A DNA stretch of 33,844 nt from Mycobacterium sp. (GCA_031292695.1 JARLGS010000940.1:1-33844); one strand, 5' to 3'. Counted from the stretch's first letter, positions 1-7,312 are shown. Made by a program: numbers and translations. The notes: a model not told the origin generated them from the sequence alone.

Positions 1-346
1 CCTCCGGATGACCCGGCAGATCATGGCGGCACCGGCTCTGGCCCGTTACGGCCCGCAGGAGTTGCTTCCCGGCCCGCAACTGGTGAGCGACGATGAGCTG
101 CAGACGGCGGCCGGTGAACTCGGTACGACTATTTTCCACCCTGTAGGCACCTGCGCGATGGGATCCTTTGACGCACAGGGTATCCCGACGTCATCCGCCA
201 CGGTGCTCGACACCGACTGCCGCGTGTATCGCGTCGCCGGCCTTCGAGTGGCCGATGCTTCGGCGATGCCCACCATCACTTCCGGCAACACCAATGCGCC
301 GGTCATGCTGATCGCAGAGCGCGCTGCGCGGGCGATCCTGGGCTAA
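1..346 (+). CDS. GMC-family oxidoreductase, C-terminal fragment (partial at left edge)
   Basis: The reading frame is open from the left window edge (frame of base 2) to TAA at 344-346, so only about the last 114 residues of a protein that is usually 500-580 aa are present. The visible part is the GMC_oxred_C domain: the motif FHPVGTCAMG carries the conserved active-site histidine, and the tail has VAGLRVADASAMPTITSGN followed by NAPVMLIAERAA, which closes the FAD-binding domain. Members are FAD-dependent alcohol or choline dehydrogenases/oxidases; the substrate cannot be deduced from this end. The family call is secure, the specific enzyme is not. Confidence 0.93.
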   Translation, partial: LRMTRQIMAAPALARYGPQELLPGPQLVSDDELQTAAGELGTTIFHPVGTCAMGSFDAQGIPTSSATVLDTDCRVYRVAGLRVADASAMPTITSGNTNAPVMLIAERAARAILG

Positions 347-756
347 GCCGGTCGACACCGAGAAGTCCCCCGGTTTGGCAGATATCGGCTCCCCTGCGAC
401 CCACGCGCCAACAGCGGCAGTAGCACGACCCGGGGAGCAATCCGGCGGATCTGAATATCGCGAGTTACCCGCAAAAGTCGCAATGTTGCGAATTATGCTG
501 CTGGGCAACCACTTTCAATAACTACCGCATCCGTCCACGCCCGTCGCCATCGAAACGCCTTGCCATTCAGCTCATTTTGCACGACGTGAAGCACAGTCAG
601 GCCGGCCTCTTTGATGCATCGGCCGAATCTCCCCCAGCTCACGTCCTCCCTGTCGTAAGGCGCGCTGACGGTTGTAAAACAGATTATTCCGGACCAACAA
701 TCGGCACACGGACACATGCGAGCAGCCTGATCGACGTCAGGCCAAGCCTGAATTGA
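347..756. other. Intergenic region, no supported gene
   Basis: About 410 bp between the GMC gene and a convergent secreted-protein gene. It is visibly less GC-rich than its surroundings. A 74-codon open frame on the minus strand (493-717) has no recognisable domain and no convincing ribosome binding site. A small inverted repeat CGCAA-TG-TTGCG lies at 479-490. Nothing else is interpretable. Confidence 0.5.
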
Positions 757-1092
757 CTATCTGTTGGGGACGAGAGGTATGAGCGGGCCAGGGGTCCTAC
801 CCGGTGGGCACTGGGCCCACTGAAACTGAGGCAGCGGACAAGAGAGGCCTTCCCCAACTTGACCTTCTCTCATGACGTAGTCGTGGCACACATTCGTGTC
901 CCAAGCTGGGTTGACGGTAATCACTATCGTGCTGCCGTTCGGCGTCTGCTGCAGTGCCTTCGGCGGCGGGTCCCCGGGGCACCAACGTAGGTCTCCAGAG
1001 CCGGCCTGAGCAGCACCCATGCCCAGCCCCAATCCGGCTGCAGCGACGCCGCCTGCGAGCAGTGCCCCAGCTATGATCCGATGGGTCTTCAT
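757..1092 (-). CDS. Small secreted protein of the RWCPGD / WD-VCHxY type, function unknown
   Basis: A 111-aa protein starting at ATG 1092 (MKTHRIIAG), chosen because GAAAGG lies just upstream and because it gives a classical signal peptide: basic N-terminus, hydrophobic stretch, and AQA-G cleavage region near residue 30. An upstream extension to 1182 is possible but would bury the signal peptide. The mature part has the motif RWCPGD, then WDTNVCHDYV, and a Pro-rich tail with two further cysteines; four cysteines suggest disulfides outside the membrane. It shares the RWCPGD...WD-x2-VCH-x-Y pattern with the 115-aa protein at 19022-19369. I know no function for this mycobacterial-style family. 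It appears monocistronic. Confidence 0.8.
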   Translation of the reverse strand: MKTHRIIAGALLAGGVAAAGLGLGMGAAQAGSGDLRWCPGDPPPKALQQTPNGSTIVITVNPAWDTNVCHDYVMREGQVGEGLSCPLPQFQWAQCPPGRTPGPLIPLVPNR

Positions 1093-1470
1093 GGTGGTGG
1101 CCTTTCGATAGGCACTGCCGCTTCGAGCAGCGTCGTCGTAGCGAGTACACACGGGCCGGTCCGTTACCGATCCCAAGAACACTGCGACACCCTCCGCGCC
1201 TCACTTAGTCGCCTGAATACGGCAGGATCGAATATGGCGGCCTACCAGAAGACCACTGCATCTTGCATCTGATGAATCACGGACGTTGAGAGTGACCATG
1301 TCCGGTCCCACTGAACCTGGCGGTTATCGCAATCTAACGGGCGGGTAGACCGGATCACGCCTGCATTCTCGTTCAACCTGACGGTCGGTAGCCCATCGGC
1401 CTTGGCTCATGCGGAGAATCAAGGCGACCGCGTCCGGTGAGCCCTCGTGAAGGAGGCACGGCGTTCGTCG
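1093..1470. other. Intergenic region, no supported gene
   Basis: This 378-bp stretch holds the upstream region of the secreted-protein gene (1092) and the 3' flank of the SnoaL-like gene (1471). Short open frames on both strands here have no domain, poor start context and biased composition typical of shadows. No clear promoter box or terminator hairpin was identified. Confidence 0.4.
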
Positions 1471-1896
1471 TCACTCCCCGTTCGTGCGCAGTTCCCAGGC
1501 CTGCGTGCCGAGTGCATCCGCAAGGTGCCCCTGCATCTGGACGCCGGAGGGCAGCGGGCGCCACCATATGGTCACCTCGGCGATCTTGCCGTCCGCGTCG
1601 AGCAGGATGTAGTCCATCCCGTCGACCACGGTGTCTTCGATCTGCAGCCGGAAGTACGCGGCGTGGTGCGTCGTACCGCTGAGAACCTCCCTATACGTGA
1701 GGTCGGTCGCCACCGTGCCGACCGTCCGTATGGCTTCCAGGACTGCTTCGCGGCCGGTGATTGGCTCATCGCCGAGCGGGCCGTACAGCACCACGTCCTC
1801 GGCGAGGATTCCAGAAAGAGCGTCTTTGTCTGCGCCGCCGCGCATGCAGTCGACGAAGAATTCCACTGCGTCGCGGTGCGGAGCGAACGTGGTCAT
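1471..1896 (-). CDS. SnoaL/NTF2-like fold protein (paralogue of 7313-7738)
   Basis: 141 aa, ATG at 1896 with GAGGGAG about 6 nt upstream. The sequence has the NTF2-like (SnoaL) pattern: N-terminal helix, then LAEDVVLYGPLGDEPITGRE, then strands including THHAAYFRLQ, and the DADGKIAEVTIWWRPL strand near the C-terminus. This cone-shaped alpha+beta fold serves polyketide cyclases, isomerases and small-molecule binding proteins; the substrate is unknown. It aligns without gaps over its whole length with the protein at 7313-7738 (about 64% identity by hand count), including identical ends (MTTFAPHRD and WELRTNGE). Downstream of the SDR gene on the same strand with a gap of about 205 bp, so co-transcription is possible but not shown. 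Confidence 0.85.
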   Translation of the reverse strand: MTTFAPHRDAVEFFVDCMRGGADKDALSGILAEDVVLYGPLGDEPITGREAVLEAIRTVGTVATDLTYREVLSGTTHHAAYFRLQIEDTVVDGMDYILLDADGKIAEVTIWWRPLPSGVQMQGHLADALGTQAWELRTNGE

Positions 1897-2101
1897 GGAT
1901 ACTCCCTCATGTCCTTTGTTGCTCGTGGTGTGTGATTGATGTTCCGTTCACCCGCCCGTCAGACGCGTGGCTAGTCGATGACCCGAAAAGCGGACGGCCA
2001 CAACGGATTTCTGGGAGCAGAAGAACCGGTACCGCTCTGCGCTGGTGGCCACGATCCGGCGCGACGACGTCTTCGTCGGCGTACGTCCCGGTGCCTGTCA
2101 C

Positions 2102-2836
2102 TCAGATCACTGTGGTGCCGCCGTCGACCACCAGCTCCTGGCCGTTGACATAGCTCGAGTCGTCGGAGGCGAGGAACAATGCGGCCGACGCGATCTCCTC
2201 GGGGCGGCCCATCTCTCGCCGCGGGATTACGGATTCGAACTGCGCCTTCATCTGCTCGTCCATTACCTTGGCCAACATCGGCGAGGCGACCTGGCCGGGG
2301 GTCAGGACGTTCACCCGGATCTTCCTGTCCCTCAACTCGGACACCCATACCCGTGCGTAGGCGGGCGGCACGGCCTTGCTTCCCGCGTACACACTCCAAT
2401 TGGGGTAGCCCCGAAGCGATGCGTTTGACCCGGTCATGAAGATCGAGCCGCCATCGTTGAACAGTGGCAGCGCCTTCTGGACCGTGAACAGCGTGCCGCG
2501 CGCGTTCAGCGAGAAGGCGGCATCGAAATCCTCCTCGGTGATCTCGCCGAGCTTGGCCTGCGCGCCCGTCCCGGCGCTGGCCCACAACACGTCGATCGAG
2601 CCCTTTTCCTGTTTGACGGTGTCGTACAAACGGTCCAGATCGCCGAGGTCGGCCGAATCGCCCTGCACGCCAGTCACGTTCCGCCCGATCAGTTCGACGG
2701 CTTCGTCCACCGCGTCCTTCCGTCGGCCCGTGATGAAGACGTGAGCGCCTTCCTCGACGAATAACTTGGCACCGGCCAGCGCCATGCCACTTGTTCCGCC
2801 CGTAATTACTGCGACCTTGCCATCGAGTTTTCCCAC
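2102..2836 (-). CDS. Short-chain dehydrogenase/reductase (SDR)
   Basis: 244 aa from a GTG start at 2836, chosen because AAAGGGAG sits 6 nt upstream and the protein begins directly at the Rossmann fold (MGKLDGKVAVITGG). Classical SDR features: nucleotide-binding loop TGGTSGMA near residues 12-19, NASLRG with the catalytic serine region, YAGSK with the YxxxK pair, and the C-terminal YVNGQELVVDGG typical of the family. Oddity: the third glycine of TGxxxGxG is alanine (GMA instead of GIG), which may alter cofactor binding. It is divergent from a TetR gene whose upstream DNA contains repeated operator-like sequence, so TetR control is likely. Substrate unknown. Confidence 0.92.
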   Translation of the reverse strand: MGKLDGKVAVITGGTSGMALAGAKLFVEEGAHVFITGRRKDAVDEAVELIGRNVTGVQGDSADLGDLDRLYDTVKQEKGSIDVLWASAGTGAQAKLGEITEEDFDAAFSLNARGTLFTVQKALPLFNDGGSIFMTGSNASLRGYPNWSVYAGSKAVPPAYARVWVSELRDRKIRVNVLTPGQVASPMLAKVMDEQMKAQFESVIPRREMGRPEEIASAALFLASDDSSYVNGQELVVDGGTTVI

Positions 2837-2960
2837 GATTACTCCCTTTATCGGAAAGCCGATGTTATGTACACCGATCTGATTACTTAACGTAGCGGAG
2901 GGCTACAGGGAACGCAAGCTATGTACACCGATCAGTACCAAACTGGGTTACGCTAGAGGC
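2837..2960. promoter_or_regulatory. Divergent SDR/TetR control region with two repeated operators
   Basis: The 14-bp sequence TATGTACACCGATC occurs twice in the same orientation, at 2866-2879 and 2920-2933. The second copy continues as GTACACCGATCAGTAC, with GTAC at both ends. For the SDR (minus strand) a good promoter is visible: -35 TTGCGT (complement of 2912-2917), a 17-bp spacer, and -10 TACGTT (complement of 2889-2894). One operator copy lies just downstream of the predicted start and the other just upstream of -35. For the TetR gene, TACGCT at 2949-2954 sits exactly 6 nt before ATG, suggesting a leaderless transcript. Binding by the adjacent TetR protein is inferred. Confidence 0.65.
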
Positions 2961-3557
2961 ATGACGGAGCTGGAAAAGGGGCCGCGAGGCCTGCGCCGCG
3001 GCAGGGGCGCACGAGAGCGCATCCTGGGCGCTTCACGACAACTGTTCCGCGATCAAGGCATCAACAGCACCGGCCTGGACCAGCTCTGCGCGGTGGCCCA
3101 GGTGTCCAAGCGCACGTTCTACCAGCACTTCAGCGGCAAGGACGAGCTGGTCGCCGAACACCTACGCCGATTCGATCCCGACCTCCTGCCCGAGGTGTTC
3201 GACCGCACCGACCTCACGCCCCGCGAACGGCTTCTCGCCGCCTTCGACATTCATTCGCCTTTGTGCCCGTTCATCGCCGCGGCCGTCGAAATACACGACC
3301 CGGACCACCCGGCACGCGTACACGCCGCCGACTACAAGAAGGCATTTGCCGCGCGGCTCACCGAAACCGCGCGCGAGGCCGGCGCCACCAACCCCGAACA
3401 GCTCGGCGAACAACTGGCGCTGCTCTTGGATGGCGCTTCGGCCCGCAACCGAGTTCTCAACACCGACACCTTCGCCACCGCCGCCGCGATCGCAGTCGCC
3501 CTCATCGACAACGCCATCCCCCAGGCGGCGCTACCGCCCGACGCAGGCGGGAACTAG
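2961..3557 (+). CDS. TetR/AcrR-family transcriptional regulator
   Basis: 198 aa, ATG at 2961. The N-terminal helix-turn-helix domain is clear: ERILGASRQLFRDQGINSTG, then LDQLCAVAQVSKRTFYQHF and GKDELV at about residues 20-66. The C-terminal half is a divergent ligand-binding and dimerisation domain ending in LLLDGASARNRVLN and ALIDNAIP, as in many actinobacterial TetR proteins. It probably represses the divergent SDR and itself through the TATGTACACCGATC repeats between them. The start is supported by a TANNNT box 6 nt upstream, consistent with leaderless translation. The inducer is unknown. Confidence 0.92.
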   Translation: MTELEKGPRGLRRGRGARERILGASRQLFRDQGINSTGLDQLCAVAQVSKRTFYQHFSGKDELVAEHLRRFDPDLLPEVFDRTDLTPRERLLAAFDIHSPLCPFIAAAVEIHDPDHPARVHAADYKKAFAARLTETAREAGATNPEQLGEQLALLLDGASARNRVLNTDTFATAAAIAVALIDNAIPQAALPPDAGGN

Positions 3558-3736
3558 TCAACCGGGTCGGGGCCTGATCCCGCCGCACTTCTGTGAGACC
3601 CGCCAAGCCCGCGTCGGCTGATCCCAGAAGCCGCAGCTAACAGCGTTTGCAACTCGTCGATGACATGGTCATCCGGTATCGGCGAGCCGTGGTCGTAGCG
3701 CGCGGCGAGCAACAACGCCAGCACAGGTCACCGGAT

Positions 3737-4162
3737 CTAGTTGAGTCCGAGTTCGATTAGGCGTTCGCGATTGGCTTTGAACCAAGCCTCTTCCTGACCT
3801 GGCGCCGGGAAGATCAGGCCGGCTTCCACGGCATTTTCGGACGGGATCTCTCGCAGTCCCACGATTAACTCGGCTTCGGGTTGCCCGGTGATGGCCGTCC
3901 ACATCGTAGACAGAGCGCGCAGCAACTCTTGGCGGGTCTCGACGTCGCGCCCATGCCGGATATCGCCGCCGATCACCGAGTGTGAAGACGGGCGCCCGGC
4001 GGTGAACAGCCGCCCGTCGGGCGCGTCGAGGAACAGGACGTTGACGAATGCCGCCGGTGCGCCAGTGATCTCGCAGTGGATGCGGGTGATTTCCCTGGCC
4101 ACCTCAGCACGCTTGTCGGCGGTCAGGAGCTCCGGTCGGGTCACGCATTGGTAGACGGGCAT
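3737..4162 (-). CDS. Tautomerase-superfamily protein, cis-CaaD-like subgroup
   Basis: 141 aa, ATG at 4162 preceded by AAGGAGAG. The second residue is proline, which becomes the catalytic Pro1 of the tautomerase superfamily. Counting from that proline, His28, Arg68, Arg71 and Glu112 fall where cis-3-chloroacrylate dehalogenase (cis-CaaD) has His28, Arg70, Arg73 and Glu114, and the C-terminal FPAPGQEEAWF resembles the cis-CaaD tail. The position of cis-CaaD Tyr103 is glycine here (LIVGLREIP), so dehalogenation is doubtful; a tautomerase or hydratase role on a 2-oxo acid is more likely. Alignment was from memory. It stands alone, with no gene for over 500 bp upstream. Confidence 0.82.
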   Translation of the reverse strand: MPVYQCVTRPELLTADKRAEVAREITRIHCEITGAPAAFVNVLFLDAPDGRLFTAGRPSSHSVIGGDIRHGRDVETRQELLRALSTMWTAITGQPEAELIVGLREIPSENAVEAGLIFPAPGQEEAWFKANRERLIELGLN

Positions 4163-4692
4163 GGGATCGAACTCTCCTTCTAGTTGGCGGCGACAGCAAT
4201 CCGCTGCTCAGTCCTCGGTGTTGGTGAAAGTCGCATGAACGTATATCGGAGTCGTCTGTGGCTTTTTCACGACATCGATCGCCGCGACAGCGACGGTGGC
4301 CGCCGCTGGCAAGGGATGTGGTGATATCGGATCTAGTGATGTTCGCGCACAGTCGAATTCGATACGCAGGAGGCAGGCATTGGCTGTGCAAACGGTGCCG
4401 TCCGGTGAACCGGTGTCATCGTTGACGGCGCGCCGCGGAACCGAGAGTAAAGCGGCACATGGAGCGTCGTGCGAGGTGGTCAGCAGGGCACACCTCTCTC
4501 GGTGGCGCGGGAGATGCGTGGTCGGGTGGCGGTGAGTAGACCATTCGGTCTACTGCACGCTAGTAGACCGAATGGTCTCACGCAAGCAGGCCGCGGAGTT
4601 CAAGAGAGCAATCGGTCGAAAGCCCTGTCTGGCAACCGTTCTCGTACACCGCGCACCTGTTCGTGCACGGCTTAGTCCGGCGGCGGTGTGGC
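4163..4692. other. Long intergenic region, no supported gene
   Basis: 530 bp between the start of the tautomerase gene and the stop of the COG2085-type gene. The only strong structure is the double inverted repeat at 4538-4578. A TTG-started 51-codon frame near 4380 follows a GGAGG sequence but shows no recognisable protein, and nothing else resembles a gene. It may hold the remnant of a lost gene. Confidence 0.45.
4538..4578. repeat. Double inverted repeat: two TAGACC-N4-GGTCTA palindromes forming a 17-bp-arm hairpin
   Basis: TAGACCATTCGGTCTA at 4537-4552 is an inverted repeat with 6-bp arms. A second copy, TAGACCGAATGGTCT at 4564-4578, is its reverse complement. Together, 4538-4554 and 4562-4578 are perfect 17-bp inverted arms around a 7-nt loop. 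The single palindrome is a typical TetR-type operator; the whole could also form a hairpin downstream of the gene ending at 4693. No run of T follows it, so operator is the better reading. Confidence 0.7.
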
Positions 4693-5316
4693 TCAGCTGG
4701 GCACGGTGACACTGAGGGCGAAGTCGAAGTTCCCCACCCCGTGTTGGGCGAGGCCGATCATGACCAGGCCCGTTCCTTCGAGGTAGTGCGCCATGCCCAA
4801 GCCGCCGACGTCGAGCGGGCGCAGCTTGAGGCTGTCGATGAACTCCGCAACGGCCGCCTTGGCGCGCTCGTCGTCGCCGGCGATGAAGACGTCCAGCGGC
4901 TGGCCCTTGGCCAGGACAGCACCGAAGGTGGTGTTGAATGCCTTCACCACGCTGGCGCTCGCCGGGACCGCCCTGGCAACGTTCTGCGCGATCGAGGTGC
5001 CATCGGGAATGGCGAGCCCGTCGGCCGCGGCATTGACGGGGTTGCAGATGTCGACGATGACCTTGCCCGCGAGGGCGGTTCCGTACTGGGTGACGACCGG
5101 AACGACATTGGCGTACCCGAGGGCCACGATGACGATGTCCCCGGCCGGGACGGCGCCGAACTCTCTCGTCGTGGTGCTGCCGCCCAGATCCTTGGCCAGG
5201 TCGACGGCCTTGGACTGATCGCGGCCGATGACCTCGACGGTGTTGCCGCCCGCCACTGCCAGCGTGCCGATGGTGCGGGCCATGTTTCCGGTGCCGATGA
5301 TGCTGATGTTGCTCAT
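4693..5316 (-). CDS. NAD(P)-binding protein, COG2085 / F420-dependent NADP reductase-like
   Basis: 207 aa, ATG at 5316 with AGGACA upstream. The N-terminal MSNISIIGTGNMARTIG is a Rossmann GxGxxA nucleotide loop, followed by VEVIGRD at the end of strand 2, DIVIVALGY (strand 4), KVIVDICNPVN (strand 5) and VVKAFNTTF, the pattern of COG2085 predicted dinucleotide-binding proteins related to F420H2:NADP oxidoreductase. Reaction unknown; reductase activity is only inferred. It is the longest intact member of a local three-member family, the others being the N-terminal half of the fusion at 5432-6643 and the shortened protein at 8797-9351. Confidence 0.88.
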   Translation of the reverse strand: MSNISIIGTGNMARTIGTLAVAGGNTVEVIGRDQSKAVDLAKDLGGSTTTREFGAVPAGDIVIVALGYANVVPVVTQYGTALAGKVIVDICNPVNAAADGLAIPDGTSIAQNVARAVPASASVVKAFNTTFGAVLAKGQPLDVFIAGDDERAKAAVAEFIDSLKLRPLDVGGLGMAHYLEGTGLVMIGLAQHGVGNFDFALSVTVPS

Positions 5317-5348
5317 GAAATGTCCTGTCCTGATTGATTATTGAAAAT

Positions 5349-5390
5349 GTTGACCTCCACCTACAGCCGGGTTGGTGATGTGTCAGACAC
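5349..5390 (-). promoter_or_regulatory. Predicted promoter of the 5316 gene, decayed relative of the 9351 promoter
   Basis: On the minus strand, -35 CTGACA (complement of 5381-5386), a 17-bp spacer and -10 TAGGTG (complement of 5358-5363) match the layout of the 9351 promoter. The spacer begins CATCACCAA versus CATCAACAA there, and the leader sequences next to the ATG are also alike. The second MarR operator is reduced to the half-site GTTGACC at 5349-5355. The -35 lies inside the palindrome GTGTC-A-GACAC (5380-5390). Confidence 0.5.
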
Positions 5391-5431
5391 GCGGGGAAGC
5401 TGAGTCGTGAGCGTCGCGAGGCCGATGCGAT

Positions 5432-6643
5432 TCAGCGCATCCGGCGCAGTGAGGGGCCCGTCGGCGCGGGGGGTTCCTTGACCGCCTCGACACATACGGT
5501 GACATCGACGGTGTCCCCGACCAGCGGGCCGCCTCCGGATAGCACGGGTGTGTCGGTCAGGACGCCGAAATCGCTACGCTGCAACTTGATCACACCTTCG
5601 AACCCGGCCACATCACCGTGACCCATGCCGGGGCTCACGCCGAGAAACGAGAACGCCAGGGGTAGACGTTTGGTGATTCCGCGCAGGGTGAAATCGACGA
5701 CGAGCACCCAGTCGTTCGTCCCGGTGCCGTGCATATCGACCGAGACGAGGGTCGCGGTGGGGAACTCGTCGGCGCCGAAGATGTTGGGTGCCCGTAGGTG
5801 CTTGTCACGGTCCGCGTTGCCGGTGTTCACTGACCCGACCGCTATGGTGGCCTCAACGCTCGGAGTTCCGTTCTCGGGCACCGTGATCGCACCGGAGAAG
5901 TCGCCGAACCGCCCACGTACTCTGCCGACCATCATGTGGCGAACCGAGAACGTGATGGACGAGTGGACGGGGTCAATCGTCCACGTACCGGGGGTGAGAT
6001 CCCGTCCCAAAGTCGAGTCCACCTGAATGTACTTTTCGAGCTCCAACGGCAGTTCGTAGAGCTCGCGCAGGACCAGGGCGTTGCGGGCTTGGATGAGTAC
6101 GCCACCCTCGTCGATACGTCCGAGTTCTATCGGGGCGAAGCCGAGATCGGTGCACAGCCCGGCTACCGCCGCGCTCGCCGCGGCGTCGTTGCTGGACACG
6201 AAGACCACGCGTCTCCCGACCTCGGGCCGGCGCTTCTCGGCGAACTGCCTGGCGGCGGTTTGGTTGAACGACTTGACCACCGCGGCGCCGGGGAAGGCCT
6301 CGGCGTTGAAATCAGTCGACAGGCGGCCGCCGAGGATTTTCTCGGAGTTGGGCACCAGAAACGCGTTCGTCGAGTCGACGATGATCTTGCCAGACCAGTC
6401 TGCGCGGCGCCGACCCAACTCGCGGACCTGCAAGAACGGTATGGCCAGGATGATCACGTCCGCATCCAGGGCTGCGTCGAGGGTAACCGGCGTGATCGAG
6501 GCCGACAGTTCGGTGACGTCGATCGTCTCCGGACCTCGCGTGTTGGCCCAGACTGCGGGGACGTGGTGGTCGGAGAACCGTCGCGCCAGAACCGCGCCGA
6601 TGCTGCCGGTTCCCACGACGGCGTACTGCACAGCGCTGGTCAT
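5432..6643 (-). CDS. Fusion protein: COG2085-type Rossmann domain + YceI lipocalin-like domain
   Basis: 403 aa from ATG 6643, which overlaps the stop of the DoxX gene as ATGA. Residues 1 to about 205 are a COG2085-like NAD(P)-binding domain: VVGTGSIGAVLARRF (GxGxxG), DVIILAIP, KIIVDSTNAF and VVKSFNQTA. Residues about 218-390 are a YceI domain: GTWTIDPVHSSITFSVRHM, then RVRGRFGDFSG, DKHLRAPNIF and KLQRSDFG. YceI proteins are beta-barrel binders of isoprenoid or amphiphilic ligands. No stop codon or good ribosome binding site lies between the halves, so the fusion appears real. No signal peptide, so a cytosolic protein. YceI and DoxX-family genes often neighbour each other. Function unknown. 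Confidence 0.87.
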   Translation of the reverse strand: MTSAVQYAVVGTGSIGAVLARRFSDHHVPAVWANTRGPETIDVTELSASITPVTLDAALDADVIILAIPFLQVRELGRRRADWSGKIIVDSTNAFLVPNSEKILGGRLSTDFNAEAFPGAAVVKSFNQTAARQFAEKRRPEVGRRVVFVSSNDAAASAAVAGLCTDLGFAPIELGRIDEGGVLIQARNALVLRELYELPLELEKYIQVDSTLGRDLTPGTWTIDPVHSSITFSVRHMMVGRVRGRFGDFSGAITVPENGTPSVEATIAVGSVNTGNADRDKHLRAPNIFGADEFPTATLVSVDMHGTGTNDWVLVVDFTLRGITKRLPLAFSFLGVSPGMGHGDVAGFEGVIKLQRSDFGVLTDTPVLSGGGPLVGDTVDVTVCVEAVKEPPAPTGPSLRRMR

Positions 6644-7020
6644 CGCACGACCTCCGAGATCCGAACGACCGCGATGAAGACCGCCAGCGCCAGGAACACG
6701 GCGTTCACCGGCCACTGCTTGTACTCGGCGCGTCGACCGTGGAACACCGCCGCGCCCACCTGCAGCAGCGCGAGACCCACGGCTGCGGCGGGCGTCAGGA
6801 TGGGAGCGATACCGGTGAGCCACGGGAGGATCAGACCGAGAGCGCCGGCCACCTCGACGCCGCCGATGAGTTTGATCGACGTCGCGGAGAACGCCTCGGC
6901 GGCGCCAGCCATCGAGGGGTTCTCCGCCAGGCGCTCCTTCGGCGTCAGCAGTTTCGTGGCGCCGACAAAAAGATATGCGGCGGCGAGTAATCCGGACGCG
7001 ATCCATACCGCGATGTTCAC
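6640..7020 (-). CDS. DoxX-family integral membrane protein
   Basis: 126 aa from a GTG start at 7020, chosen because AGGGAG lies 5 nt upstream and the protein then begins at its first membrane segment (NIAVWIASGLLAAAYLFVGATKLL). A longer frame to 7077 exists but adds a polar stretch. Four hydrophobic segments are visible: residues about 2-24, 44-66, 70-90 and 104-122. KLLTP after the first segment and IGGVEVAGALGLILPW are typical of DoxX/DoxX-like proteins. Its stop TGA (6640-6642) overlaps the ATG of the downstream fusion gene, so the two are translationally coupled. First gene of the operon controlled from 7116-7160. Confidence 0.85.
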   Translation of the reverse strand: MNIAVWIASGLLAAAYLFVGATKLLTPKERLAENPSMAGAAEAFSATSIKLIGGVEVAGALGLILPWLTGIAPILTPAAAVGLALLQVGAAVFHGRRAEYKQWPVNAVFLALAVFIAVVRISEVVR

Positions 7021-7115
7021 GTGGGCTCCCTGAAGACGTGTATTTGCGAGCAAGGATGACGACCCGACCGGTCGCACCTGCGAATGTCACATCCGTGCGG
7101 ACGAGACAGGCAATT

Positions 7116-7160
7116 GGTTGATTCATCAACTACTATAGCGATAGCAGCTTGACGCGTCAA
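7116..7160 (-). promoter_or_regulatory. DoxX-operon promoter with paired MarR operators
   Basis: On the minus strand: -35 TTGACG (complement of 7155-7160), exactly 17 bp, -10 TATAGT (complement of 7132-7137). The palindrome TTGACGCGTCAA (7149-7160) covers the -35; it is followed by CCAATC, as at the MarR gene. GTTGAT-TC-ATCAAC (7117-7130) covers the start-site region. The same pair of operators, in the same relation to the promoter, occurs at 9385-9430. Repression by the MarR protein encoded at 9450 is inferred from this match. Confidence 0.75.
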
Positions 7161-7273
7161 CCAATCGGCTCCGTCGGACTAATTGCCGCGGTGATGCCGA
7201 CCGTGACGCCGCAGCTCCGTCATGAACCCATTTCCGGATCCTCGTTTTGCTCTCGGCGACAGGACCGGGACCG

Positions 7274-7302
7274 CGTGCCCGCCCCGCTAGGCGCGGGGCA
7301 CG
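7274..7302 (-). terminator. GC-rich hairpin downstream of the SnoaL-2 operon
   Basis: Just past the stop of the 7313-7738 gene, the minus strand reads CGTGCCCCGC, a short loop with CTA, then GCGGGGCGGGCACG, giving a stem of about 10 bp with a small bulge. No U-run follows, as is common in mycobacteria. It separates the SnoaL-2 operon from the DoxX promoter. Confidence 0.45.
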
Positions 7303-7312
7303 GCCTTGGTTG

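Noticed and set aside
4538..4578. Considered as an insertion-sequence terminal repeat.
   Set aside because: The arms are separated by only 7 nt and contain no transposase; internal palindromes fit operators better.
4663..5337. Plus-strand 224-codon frame.
   Set aside because: Exactly antisense to the COG2085 gene at 4693-5316; composition (Asp/Gly/Arg/His-rich) is typical of a shadow of a high-GC gene.
5936..7033. Plus-strand 365-codon frame.
   Set aside because: Antisense to the fusion gene and DoxX gene, both supported by domains and promoter; the frame has no recognisable domain.
6643..7129. N-terminal extension of the fusion gene frame.
   Set aside because: It overlaps the DoxX gene in another frame and is Arg-rich; ATG 6643 with the ATGA overlap is the credible start.
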